A stretch of 64,000 nt of DNA, taken from NCBI GenBank assembly GCA_002311655.1, contig DBYZ01000003.1, positions 48,565 through 112,564 of the forward strand, given 5' to 3'. The notes under the pieces were generated by a model. The model was given only the letters and a program-made list of their open reading frames with translations. It was not told where the DNA came from and searched no databases. Origin of the DNA: Bacteroidales bacterium UBA1173. Its GTDB lineage: Bacteria; Bacteroidota; Bacteroidia; Bacteroidales; F082. A program made the translations under genes and the position numbers. Below, in pieces: positions 7,736 to 15,159 of this stretch. Positions within the stretch are counted from its first letter, which is position 1. Each line of letters begins with the position of its first letter.

Positions 7736-8137
7736 TTAATTGCTAGCCTTAATAATTCTTTCGTATAGTTCTGGAAGGCGTTTGGCGATAACCACCGGGC
7801 GACCGTTTTCAGTGAAGCAATGCACGCTGTGACCTTCCGCCACGAGTTTGCCGTCTTTTCTCATGATGTAATTAAACTCGAACTTCAGCTCGCTCATGCC
7901 ACTAATATACACCTCCACCTCGACTATGTCTTTAAACGTGGTCGGGCTCTTGTATTTGCATTCGATGGAGACCACCGGCGACACCACTCCGTCAGCCTCG
8001 ATTTTGTCGAAGCCCCACCCCAGCTTGTCGAGGTAGTCGATACGCGCTTCCTCCATGATTCTCACATAGTTGGAGTGATGGGTGATGCCCATGCGGTCGC
8101 ACTCGTAATATCTTATTTCGTGCTTGTAGATATGCAT
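7736..8137 (-). CDS. Acyl-CoA thioesterase, 4HBT/YbgC-FadM type
   Basis: 133 residues, the usual size for single hot-dog thioesterases. The active-site block YYECDRMGITHHSNYVRIMEEAR near residue 10 contains the Asp and the H-x-N-Y helix start of the YbgC/4-hydroxybenzoyl-CoA thioesterase family. It should hydrolyse acyl-CoA or acyl-ACP in the cytoplasm; chain length is not predictable. It lies 9 nt downstream of the cytidylate-kinase-like gene and likely shares its promoter at 8704-8711. Confidence 0.88.
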   Translation of the reverse strand: MHIYKHEIRYYECDRMGITHHSNYVRIMEEARIDYLDKLGWGFDKIEADGVVSPVVSIECKYKSPTTFKDIVEVEVYISGMSELKFEFNYIMRKDGKLVAEGHSVHCFTENGRPVVIAKRLPELYERIIKASN

Positions 8138-8146
8138 CTCAAAATT

Positions 8147-8665
8147 TTATTTTTGGAATTTCCATCTCACATTCTGTGCGAGGAACACTGCCACATGATA
8201 TGACGGAATGCCGGTCACGTTGATTACGAAATCGTAGTTATGCGCATCGTAACGTGAAACACCTGTGTATTTCTTGGTGAATTGCTCACGTCTGCCGTCG
8301 ATTTCCTTAACCATCTTGGTGGCTTCCGACTCGCTGAGATCGAGTTTCTCGCAAAGATTCTTCACTCTTGCGTCAACGTCGGCGATGAGGAAAATCTTCA
8401 CTGCATTTGGATAATCCTTGAAAATATGGAATCCGGCGCGGCCCACGATGACACACGACTCTTTCTCCGCTATCTCTTTCAGAATCTTTTCTTCAGCCTG
8501 ATACATCTTCTTGGAAGTCACATTCTGATCCATGCCCATGTCGGTATCAAGAACGTTCTTGTCATACACCTTAATGCCAAGAATATTACCGAGTTTATGA
8601 GCTATTTCTCTGCCACCCGTACCGAACTCACGGTTGATGGTGATGATGATATTGCTGTTTTCCAT
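8147..8665 (-). CDS. Cytidylate-kinase-like protein (short paralogue)
   Basis: 172 residues. A P-loop variant INREFGTGGREIAHKLGN lies near residue 10, then VIVGRAGFHIFKD and GVSRYDAHNYDFVINV. These are marks of the Cytidylate_kin2 family (PF13189), related to CMP kinase. The true substrate is unknown; many members are annotated as AAA/CMK-like without biochemical proof. Compared with the paralogue at 10067-10711 it lacks about 40 residues after VYDKNVLD, where the longer copy has an aromatic-rich insert (GWWGDFCQYYRQFS). It heads a two-gene unit with the thioesterase. Confidence 0.85.
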   Translation of the reverse strand: MENSNIIITINREFGTGGREIAHKLGNILGIKVYDKNVLDTDMGMDQNVTSKKMYQAEEKILKEIAEKESCVIVGRAGFHIFKDYPNAVKIFLIADVDARVKNLCEKLDLSESEATKMVKEIDGRREQFTKKYTGVSRYDAHNYDFVINVTGIPSYHVAVFLAQNVRWKFQK

Positions 8666-8703
8666 GATAAAAAATTTTAAATGATTATCCGTTAATTACT
8701 CCG

Positions 8704-8711
8704 CAAATATA
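8704..8711 (-). promoter_or_regulatory. -7 promoter element for the kinase-thioesterase pair
   Basis: TATATTTG on the minus strand matches TAnnTTTG, about 38 nt upstream of the kinase start at 8665. Confidence 0.6.
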
Positions 8712-8769
8712 CAAATTTTTTATTGGATTTTAAAATTTTTTCAAAAAAATTTAATCGTAATCCCGACCT

Positions 8770-9231
8770 TTATCTGATTTGATAACTGCGCATTCTCTCT
8801 TCCGCCATCTTTTCAAATTTCGTGCCCGGCTTGCCGTAGTTGGCATACGGATAGATGCTTATGCCGCCTCTTGGTAGGAAATAACCAACCACCTCGATGT
8901 AACGCGGATCCATCAGCTTCACCAAGTCATTGAGAATGATATTGATGACATCCTCATGGAAATCGCCATGGTTTCTGAATGAAAACATATAAAGCTTCAA
9001 GCTCTTGCTCTCCACCATCTTCATATCAGGGATGTACATTATCTTTATCTCAGCAAAATCAGGCTGTCCCGTAATCGGGCAAAGCGCCGTGAACTCAGGG
9101 CAGTTGAACTGCACCCAATAGTCGCGTTCAGGATGTTTGTTTTCAAAAGCTTCCAAAACCTCAGGCGCATACGTCTCCGGAATCTTCGAATAGCGGCCCA
9201 ACGACTGCAAATGTTCTTCTTTTCTATCCAT
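8770..9231 (-). CDS. queF: NADPH-dependent 7-cyano-7-deazaguanine reductase (preQ1 synthase)
   Basis: 153 residues, the short (B. subtilis type) QueF. It reduces preQ0 to preQ1 in queuosine synthesis. The active site is visible: [17 protein letters not shown] at residues 44-60 with the nucleophile Cys51 and Asp58. The substrate-binding [21 protein letters not shown] begins at residue 73, and [14 protein letters not shown] follows. Its start overlaps the stop of the precursor transporter gene by one base (TAATG). Both genes lie behind a preQ1-I riboswitch, so the operon is repressed by the product of this enzyme. Confidence 0.96.
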   Translation of the reverse strand: MDRKEEHLQSLGRYSKIPETYAPEVLEAFENKHPERDYWVQFNCPEFTALCPITGQPDFAEIKIMYIPDMKMVESKSLKLYMFSFRNHGDFHEDVINIILNDLVKLMDPRYIEVVGYFLPRGGISIYPYANYGKPGTKFEKMAEERMRSYQIR

Positions 9232-9917
9232 TATCTGAAAATATTATATGATATATCTCTATCGTAAACGTCAACGTTTTCTACCTTTTTCACCCATTTC
9301 ACCACCTTCACGGTAACTGGAAGGATGATGATTTCGTATGCGGTTTTCAAGCAGACCTGCCAAAGCACAAAACTCGGCATCTGGTCGATGGGGACGATAC
9401 CCAGCAAAGCCACAGGGAAAAAGATTATCGAATCGCAAAACTCGCCTAACAATGTGCTTAAAACGGCACGAACGGTAAAGTGTTCTCCGTTGTTGCGCAC
9501 CTTCATCTTGCTGATCACGAAGGCGTTGAGGAACGAGCCCACCAAAAACGCCAAAAACGATGCCAACACGATGCGCGGCGCTATTCCGAAGATGGCGTGG
9601 AAGCCAATGCCAGCAGGTGTTTCCTGCCACCATGCCACTCCAGGGATGAGGTCGATGAGCCATCCGAGGATGACGAAGAAAAAGTTAAGTCCGAATGCCA
9701 TCCAGATGAGGATTTTAGCCCTTCTGAAGCCCCACACCTCGCTCACCACGTCGTTGACGATGTAGCTGATTGGGAACACGAAGATTGCGCCGGTGAAGTT
9801 GGCCGGACCGAATGAGATTTGCTTTGTGGCGAGCAGATTCGCCATGATGAGACTAGTGGTAAAAAGCGTGGCAAAAAGCAAAAAAAGCACGCTTACCTGA
9901 TGATTTTTTTTTGTCAT
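9231..9917 (-). CDS. yhhQ: Queuosine precursor transporter, YhhQ/QPTR family
   Basis: 228 residues with about six membrane segments. The family blocks [33 protein letters not shown] and [20 protein letters not shown] match the Vut_1/YhhQ family, which imports queuosine precursors (preQ0/preQ1 in E. coli) across the inner membrane. Co-transcription with queF and the riboswitch three nucleotides before its start codon support this role. No queC/D/E genes are visible here, so the precursors may be salvaged or made elsewhere. Confidence 0.93.
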   Translation of the reverse strand: MTKKNHQVSVLFLLFATLFTTSLIMANLLATKQISFGPANFTGAIFVFPISYIVNDVVSEVWGFRRAKILIWMAFGLNFFFVILGWLIDLIPGVAWWQETPAGIGFHAIFGIAPRIVLASFLAFLVGSFLNAFVISKMKVRNNGEHFTVRAVLSTLLGEFCDSIIFFPVALLGIVPIDQMPSFVLWQVCLKTAYEIIILPVTVKVVKWVKKVENVDVYDRDISYNIFR

Positions 9918-9920
9918 TTT

Positions 9921-9956
9921 CTTGTTTTGTTAAAGGGGGTTTCCAAGTACCCCTGG
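9921..9956 (-). promoter_or_regulatory. preQ1-I riboswitch upstream of yhhQ-queF
   Basis: On the minus strand an H-type pseudoknot can be drawn. P1 is AGGGG (9954-9950) with CCCCU (9938-9934). The loop contains CUUG, which pairs with the terminal CAAG (9924-9921) as P2. The C at 9939 is the predicted preQ1-pairing base. The A-rich tail UUAACAAAACAAG matches the tail of the known Thermoanaerobacter tengcongensis preQ1-I aptamer. P2 ends 3 nt before the ATG, so ligand binding should block translation of yhhQ and, by coupling, queF. Confidence 0.9.
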
Positions 9957-9971
9957 TTAATAAATCGGCTG

Positions 9972-9979
9972 CAAAGATA
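9972..9979 (-). promoter_or_regulatory. -7 promoter element of the yhhQ-queF operon
   Basis: TATCTTTG on the minus strand matches TAnnTTTG. Transcription would start about 8-10 nt before the riboswitch. Confidence 0.75.
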
Positions 9980-9980
9980 A

Positions 9981-10076
9981 TAGTTTTTAGTCATTAGTCG
10001 CTAATCTTTAGCATTTTTTTTAAACTAACGACTAAAAACTAACGACTAAAGACTAATGACTAAAGACTAATGACTC
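9981..10076. repeat. TTTAGTC/GACTAAA interspersed repeat
   Basis: Direct and inverted copies of TAGTCATTAGTC / GACTAATGACTAAA fill the gap between the kinase gene and the yhhQ promoter. The stop codon of the kinase gene (10067-10069) lies inside it. A second copy occurs at 27468-27554. The inverted halves can form a long hairpin and may end transcription. Confidence 0.8.
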
Positions 10077-10711
10077 GGATATCTTTTTCTGATATTTTCA
10101 GCCAAAAAGACAGCCACATCGTCGGTTGACACGTGCGACACGTTGATGACTAAGTCGTAGTTACGTGCGTCGTAGCGCGACACTCCTGCGAAGGTTTTGG
10201 TGTAGTTTTCGCGGGCTTTGTCGACCTGTTCGATACGTTTGCGTGCGGTATCCTCATCGAGGGCGAACTGGTTCATGACGCGGCGAACGCGTGCGTTGGT
10301 GTCGGCGATGAAGAAAATCTTCAGTGCTGACGGGTTGTCTTTAAACACATGGAAGCCCGAGCGTCCGATGATCACGCACGACTCTTTCTCAGCGAGTTCG
10401 CGAAGGATCTGCGCCTCGGCGTAATAAATCTGTTTAGATGTCACTTCACGGTCTTCGGTGACGGTGTTGCACATCTCGCGGCTCAGGCTGAACTGTCTGT
10501 AATACTGGCAGAAATCGCCCCACCAGCCGGTCTTCTTCGCCTTGATGCTCTCTATCTCCTCCACAGTGAGGTTAAACTGTTTCGTCAGTTTGTCGAGGAT
10601 ATCCTTGTCATAAACGTTCACGCCGAGCAAGTTGCCCAATTTACAAGCTATCTCTCTACCGCCCGACCCGAATTCGCGGTTGATTGCAATCACAAAATTA
10701 CGCTTTTCCAT
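10067..10711 (-). CDS. Cytidylate-kinase-like protein (long paralogue)
   Basis: 214 residues of the Cytidylate_kin2 family. The P-loop variant INREFGSGGREIACKLGN lies near residue 10, then VIIGRSGFHVFKD and GVSRYDARNYDLVINVSH. It is a clear paralogue of the 8147-8665 protein, with closely matching N- and C-terminal blocks, and keeps the central segment SIKAKKTGWWGDFCQYYRQFSLSREM missing there. The substrate is unknown. The two copies flank the queuosine operon, suggesting tandem duplication followed by rearrangement or insertion. The promoter is at 10741-10748. Confidence 0.87.
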   Translation of the reverse strand: MEKRNFVIAINREFGSGGREIACKLGNLLGVNVYDKDILDKLTKQFNLTVEEIESIKAKKTGWWGDFCQYYRQFSLSREMCNTVTEDREVTSKQIYYAEAQILRELAEKESCVIIGRSGFHVFKDNPSALKIFFIADTNARVRRVMNQFALDEDTARKRIEQVDKARENYTKTFAGVSRYDARNYDLVINVSHVSTDDVAVFLAENIRKRYPSH

Positions 10712-10740
10712 GTCAAAAAAAATTAAAAAGTTTTACGTGG

Positions 10741-10748
10741 CAAAGATA
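10741..10748 (-). promoter_or_regulatory. -7 promoter element of the long kinase paralogue
   Basis: TATCTTTG on the minus strand matches TAnnTTTG, about 30 nt upstream of the start at 10711. Confidence 0.7.
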
Positions 10749-10757
10749 AGAAATTTA

Positions 10758-10796
10758 GTTTAAAGTTGATTGTTTAAAGTTTAAAGTTTAAAATTT
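10758..10796. repeat. Short TTTAAAG tandem repeat
   Basis: The unit GTTTAAA is repeated in the sequence between the two divergent promoters. A related 14-bp repeat is seen at 39717-39750. Confidence 0.6.
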
Positions 10797-10830
10797 TGTC
10801 GAATTTTATTTATTTTTAATAAATAATTGT

Positions 10831-10838
10831 TATCTTTG
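10831..10838 (+). promoter_or_regulatory. -7 promoter element of the tcmP pair
   Basis: TATCTTTG matches TAnnTTTG and is followed by a leader of about 80 nt, longer than for most genes here, before the ATG at 10924. Confidence 0.65.
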
Positions 10839-10923
10839 CATCGTGTGTTCTTAATCATTTTTTAATGATAAAAATTTGATTATCAATTTTATATAAAAAT
10901 TTACATAACCAAACATCAAAATT

Positions 10924-11862
10924 ATGTCAAGAATAGATTTGAATAAAAAGTACAACTCGGAATGCGAAAAAGGCTGTAATAAAGAAGAACGTCAGAAAAA
11001 AGCCGAAAACGACACTTGTATGATGGTTAAATCTCAAAATGACAACCTTTCAGTAAGATGTGTCGGAGAATGGGCAGAAGACAAAATTTATCTGTTACAT
11101 CAATATTTCGGAATTTTTGCAGGAGGCATGAAAAAGAAATGGCCTCTTAATTATATAGAAATATGTAGTGGACCAGGAATTTGTATTAATCGACAATCAG
11201 GTTTTGAATTTGACGGAACGGCAATTTCCATAATAAAACACGAACAATTTCAACACATTAATAAGGCTATATTCTATGATTACGATAATAATGTTGTGGA
11301 TACCTTGAATAAAAGGATCTCTCATTTGAATCTATCTCATAAAGCTATAGCTAGATATGGTGACTATAACAATCCAAATTCTATTTGTGCAGAGCTAAAA
11401 ATTTTAGGTCCAAATTGCCTTAATCTAATTCTTATAGACCCAACAGATTGTAGCGTTCCATTTTCCCTAATTGAAAAAATAACCGCTACATTAAAACATG
11501 TTGATTTGATAATCAATGTCGCAACAATGACTGATTTCAATCGCAACATACAAATGGCATTTGGAGATCCTAAACGTGCAGAAAAATATATCCGTTTTTT
11601 AGGTAATGGCAGTTATTTCTCTTCATCAGAAAACATTGCTTACTGCGCAAATAAAAACTATCCCAAACTAAGAGAGTCTTTTAGAAAACATTATGCACAT
11701 TCATTAGAAAATATTGGTTATAAGTATTTTGACTTTACATCAATAAGAAATTATTACGATATATTATTTGCCACTTCTAATCCAAAAGGCATTGAGTTTT
11801 GGCAAAAAGCAAGTAAAACCATCGATTCACAAGGACAAAGAAGTTTAGATTTTGGAATATGA
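10924..11862 (+). CDS. tcmP: Three-Cys-motif partner protein TcmP
   Basis: 312 residues. The block LNYIEICSGPGICI (about residue 75) and LILIDPTDCSVPF (about residue 175) match TcmP (TIGR04474), which is found beside Gp37/Gp68-type three-Cys proteins in phages and genomic islands. The glycine-rich IEICSGPG and IDPT motifs resemble a class I methyltransferase fold, but the activity is unknown. The stop overlaps the start of the next gene by ATGA. The gene is noticeably richer in A and T than the flanking housekeeping genes, consistent with horizontal acquisition. Confidence 0.85.
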   Translation: MSRIDLNKKYNSECEKGCNKEERQKKAENDTCMMVKSQNDNLSVRCVGEWAEDKIYLLHQYFGIFAGGMKKKWPLNYIEICSGPGICINRQSGFEFDGTAISIIKHEQFQHINKAIFYDYDNNVVDTLNKRISHLNLSHKAIARYGDYNNPNSICAELKILGPNCLNLILIDPTDCSVPFSLIEKITATLKHVDLIINVATMTDFNRNIQMAFGDPKRAEKYIRFLGNGSYFSSSENIAYCANKNYPKLRESFRKHYAHSLENIGYKYFDFTSIRNYYDILFATSNPKGIEFWQKASKTIDSQGQRSLDFGI

Positions 11863-12584
11863 AGACAACAAAGATAGAATGGACTGACAGAACGTGGAAC
11901 CCAATTACAGGGTGCACAAAAATATCGCAAGGCTGTGCACATTGCTATGCAGAAGTGATGTCAAGAAGGCTGAAAGCTATGAATCAGGAAAAATATGCAA
12001 ATGGTTTTTCGGTCACATTACATGAAGATTGTCTTGACGAGCCATTATTATGGAAACAGCCTCATACCATTTTTGTTTGTTCAATGAGTGATTTATTCCA
12101 TAAAGATGTCCCCTTTGAGTTCATTGATAAAGTAATGAACACAATTCGTCAAACACCTCAGCATCGTTATCAGTTATTAACCAAACGAGCAGAAAGGATG
12201 GCCGAGTACTTCCTTACCAACGATGTACCAGATAATGTTTGGCTTGGTGTAACCGTAGAAGCACAATCATCAAAATCAAGAATAGATTGTTTACGAGTAC
12301 TTGATGCACCTATTAGATTCCTATCGTGCGAGCCATTAATTGAGGATTTAGGAGACTTGAATCTTACAAATATTGATTGGGTCATTGTTGGTGGTGAAAG
12401 TGGCCCTCAAGCCCGTCCGATGAAAGAAGAATGGGTCTTATCAATTCAAGAACAAACCGAAAGACAAGGATCAGCATTTTTCTTTAAGCAATGGGGCACT
12501 TGGGGCAGTGATGGAATTAAACGCAACAAGCATAAAAATGGAAAGTTAATTAATGGCAAAGTGTTCCAAGCGATGCCGGTATAG
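11859..12584 (+). CDS. Phage Gp37/Gp68 (DUF5131) three-Cys-motif protein
   Basis: 241 residues. It starts TKIEWTDRTWNPITGCTKIS, with three cysteines Cys19, Cys26 and Cys29 in a C-x6-C-x2-C pattern that defines the Gp37/Gp68 family (PF07505) and suggests an iron-sulfur or radical-SAM-like centre. Other blocks are FVCSMSDLFH, QLLTKRAERM, WLGVTVE and WVIVGGESGPQARPM, where a substrate site is likely. It is coupled to tcmP by a 4-bp overlap and ends before a strong terminator, so the two genes form a self-contained unit. The biological role is unknown. Confidence 0.88.
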   Translation: MKTTKIEWTDRTWNPITGCTKISQGCAHCYAEVMSRRLKAMNQEKYANGFSVTLHEDCLDEPLLWKQPHTIFVCSMSDLFHKDVPFEFIDKVMNTIRQTPQHRYQLLTKRAERMAEYFLTNDVPDNVWLGVTVEAQSSKSRIDCLRVLDAPIRFLSCEPLIEDLGDLNLTNIDWVIVGGESGPQARPMKEEWVLSIQEQTERQGSAFFFKQWGTWGSDGIKRNKHKNGKLINGKVFQAMPV

Positions 12585-12619
12585 CTTCTTTAGAATCCCA
12601 TCCACTAACACTATATTAC

Positions 12620-12652
12620 CAGCAGTTGTTTATATACAGCTGCTGTTTTTTA
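12620..12652 (+). terminator. Rho-independent terminator after the tcmP pair
   Basis: The stem CAGCAGTTG (12620-12628) pairs with CAGCTGCTG (12637-12645) with one G-U pair and is followed by a run of T. Confidence 0.85.
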
Positions 12653-12695
12653 TTTTAAAGCATAATTGCACTCAAATTGAAAACATTATTGGACT

Positions 12696-12703
12696 TATCT
12701 TTG
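12696..12703 (+). promoter_or_regulatory. -7 promoter element of the XRE gene
   Basis: TATCTTTG matches TAnnTTTG, about 30 nt before the ATG at 12734. It gives the regulator-helicase module its own promoter. Confidence 0.65.
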
Positions 12704-12733
12704 CACTCATATTGAGAATAAGGAAAAATAATA

Positions 12734-13027
12734 ATGGAAATCAGCGATTATCAGGATCAGGTTATCATTGAGATAAAAAAGCTTCGCGAGAAGGAAGGTC
12801 TCAGTCAGGCGAAGCTCAGCGAGATATTAGGCATATCGCGCGGTCAGATGAGCAACATAGAGAATCCGAATTACACGCATAAATACACTTTGAAGCAGAT
12901 TAATGCCATCTGTGAGCATTTGAATTATCCTATTGAGAAAGTTTTTCTTCCAAACACAAGGATTAGCGCAGAATGCTCAAAAGCAATTAAAGTGCTGGTG
13001 GATAGTATTATTAAGTATGAGGAATAA
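12734..13027 (+). CDS. XRE-family transcriptional regulator
   Basis: 97 residues. The helix-turn-helix covers about residues 11-62 (IKKLREKEGLSQAKLSEILG, ISRGQMSNIEN, ...LKQINAICEHLNYPIEKVF). The rest is a short helical tail, with no ligand domain. Small XRE proteins of this size commonly control defence or mobile modules. Here it precedes the nuclease-helicase gene by 77 nt and is the likely regulator of it. No obvious palindrome was found in the 30 nt before its start. Confidence 0.88.
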   Translation: MEISDYQDQVIIEIKKLREKEGLSQAKLSEILGISRGQMSNIENPNYTHKYTLKQINAICEHLNYPIEKVFLPNTRISAECSKAIKVLVDSIIKYEE

Positions 13028-13104
13028 TTCTATATTAAAAACAAAAACGTTAAATAATTTATTGTTCATCAATAAATAATTAATGCTGCTGTAAATATAT
13101 TTTT

Positions 13105-15159
13105 ATGATCAATCGTTTTTTCTATAAATCATCTATAACTAACTTTCTCAAAACTCCTGTTGACACTATTTTTGGTCAAATGTCACGCGCTGATGAGATG
13201 GATACTGCTGCCACCCAGAAATATGCATGGGAACAAGAAATAGAGATAATGAAAGAATCTCTTATGCCATATAATGATGAAGATGCGTGGATTTTATTTG
13301 AATATACCATACCCCGTCTTGGCAAGCGTGTTGATGTTGTAGTTTTGCTAAGAGAAAGAGTTTTTGTAATAGAGTTTAAGGCTGGTGAATCAGAGTTTTT
13401 ACATAATGATGTTGACCAAGTATTAGATTATGCACTCGATTTAAAAAACTTTCACCAAGGTAGTATTGATCGTTTGATTGTCCCTATATTAGTCGCAACT
13501 GATAGTAAACAATACTCAACAACTTGCCAACTTTCACATTATGATGATGGAGTATATGAACCATTATTAACAAATGCCACTAATCTTGGCAATATTATTC
13601 AATTGGTATTATCAGAAAACATACAATATAGAGATTATACTGTTGCTATAAATGATTGGGCTCGTAGTCGTTATTCTCCAACGCCAACAATCATTGAAGC
13701 TGCTCGATCGCTATATTTAAATCACAGTGTAGAGGATATTACTCGTCACGAAGCCGAAGGGGAACAATTAGAACGCACTACAAGCTATGTGCAACAAGTT
13801 ATTCGTGAAACAAAAGCAAGAAAAGGTAAAAGTATTTGTTTCGTTACTGGTGTTCCAGGAGCTGGCAAAACATTAGTAGGCCTTAATGTTGCCGTACAGC
13901 AAGAATCAAAAGAGGATTTAGCTGTTTATTTATCTGGTAATGGCCCTCTCGTCGCTGTTCTAACTGAAGCTTTAACACGCGATAAACAAGCACAAGAAAA
14001 AGATCGTGGTAATAAATTACTAAAAAAAGATGCTGAGCGCGAAGTTAAACGTTTTATTCAGATCATTCATCGTTACCGCGACAATATGCTTGGGAAAGTG
14101 AAGGTGGTTAACGGTAAATTGGAAATAGACCCAACAAAAGAACTAAAAGACCATATTGCAGGGTATGGAGAAGTAGAAAACATCGCAATTTTTGATGAAG
14201 CTCAACGTTCTTGGGACAAAGAACATATCTCAGCTTGGCTTAAACGTAAAAAAGGTTTTGCTGATTTTCCAATGTCAGAAGGAGAATTCCTAATCTGGTC
14301 ACTTGATCAGCGAGATGACTGGGCTGTGATAGTATGCCTTGTTGGTGGCGGACAAGAAATCAATACTGGTGAAGCTGGTATTGGTGAGTGGATTCGTGCA
14401 CTTAACGAATCATTCCCTGATTGGCAAATTTATATATCAAGTCAACTTACTGCCAAAGAATATGCCGAAGGAAGAGTTAAAGAATTATTGGGAAAAAACA
14501 AGCATGTAACCTATTCTGATAATCTACATCTTGCTGTTTCTATGCGTAGTTTCCGCGCTGAAAGTTTGTCAAACATGGTACACAATCTACTAGATGGCGA
14601 ACCGAATAAAGCAAGAGATGTTTATAAAAACATTGCCGACCGTTATCCAATTGTGCTTACAAGAGATATAGATAAAGCAAAAAATTGGCTTAGAAATAAA
14701 GCTCGTGGAAATGAAAGATATGGATTGGTCGTATCATCAAAAGCTTATCGTTTGAAACCTTTGGCCATAGATGTTCGTTGTAAACCCGATACTGTTCATT
14801 GGTTTTTGGACGACATTAACGATGTGCGTTCTTCATTGTTTTTAGAAGATGCTGCTAGCGAATTTGATATACAGGGACTTGAATTAGATTGGACGTGTCT
14901 AATTTGGGATGGTGATTTGCGTCACAATGGTATTAATTGGGAGTATTATGAATTTAATGGAGGCAACAAATGGAATAGAATTAACAAAAAAGAACGCAAA
15001 GAATATCAACTAAACGCTTATCGAGTATTACTGACTCGAGCTCGTCAAGGTATGGTTATTTGTGTTCCTAAAGGAAATCCAAATGATAATACTCGACAAC
15101 CTGAATTTTATAATTGTACTTATGATTATTTAAAATCTATTGGTTTTAAAGAAATATGA
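13105..15159 (+). CDS. PD-(D/E)XK nuclease fused to DUF2075 SF1-type helicase
   Basis: 684 residues. Residues 60-135 show a RecB/Cas4-like nuclease core: Asp77 (RVDVVVLL), Glu90-x-Lys92 (FVIEFKAG) and the Q-x3-Y motif Gln105/Tyr109 (DQVLDYALDL). Residues 240-680 are a DUF2075 ATPase: Walker A GVPGAGKT at 249-256, Walker B AIFDEAQRSW near 361, a GGGQEINTGEAG motif near 414, and the arginine-containing LLTRARQGMVI near the C-terminus. DUF2075 proteins are SF1-helicase-like. The fusion suggests ATP-driven DNA cleavage, as in defence systems. The stop overlaps the NUDIX start by ATGA. The gene is AT-rich relative to its neighbours. Confidence 0.85.
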   Translation: MINRFFYKSSITNFLKTPVDTIFGQMSRADEMDTAATQKYAWEQEIEIMKESLMPYNDEDAWILFEYTIPRLGKRVDVVVLLRERVFVIEFKAGESEFLHNDVDQVLDYALDLKNFHQGSIDRLIVPILVATDSKQYSTTCQLSHYDDGVYEPLLTNATNLGNIIQLVLSENIQYRDYTVAINDWARSRYSPTPTIIEAARSLYLNHSVEDITRHEAEGEQLERTTSYVQQVIRETKARKGKSICFVTGVPGAGKTLVGLNVAVQQESKEDLAVYLSGNGPLVAVLTEALTRDKQAQEKDRGNKLLKKDAEREVKRFIQIIHRYRDNMLGKVKVVNGKLEIDPTKELKDHIAGYGEVENIAIFDEAQRSWDKEHISAWLKRKKGFADFPMSEGEFLIWSLDQRDDWAVIVCLVGGGQEINTGEAGIGEWIRALNESFPDWQIYISSQLTAKEYAEGRVKELLGKNKHVTYSDNLHLAVSMRSFRAESLSNMVHNLLDGEPNKARDVYKNIADRYPIVLTRDIDKAKNWLRNKARGNERYGLVVSSKAYRLKPLAIDVRCKPDTVHWFLDDINDVRSSLFLEDAASEFDIQGLELDWTCLIWDGDLRHNGINWEYYEFNGGNKWNRINKKERKEYQLNAYRVLLTRARQGMVICVPKGNPNDNTRQPEFYNCTYDYLKSIGFKEI

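Noticed and set aside
9981..10076. TTTAGTC repeats considered as a CRISPR array
   Set aside because: Units are short, irregular and inverted, with no equal-length unique spacers, and no cas genes are present.
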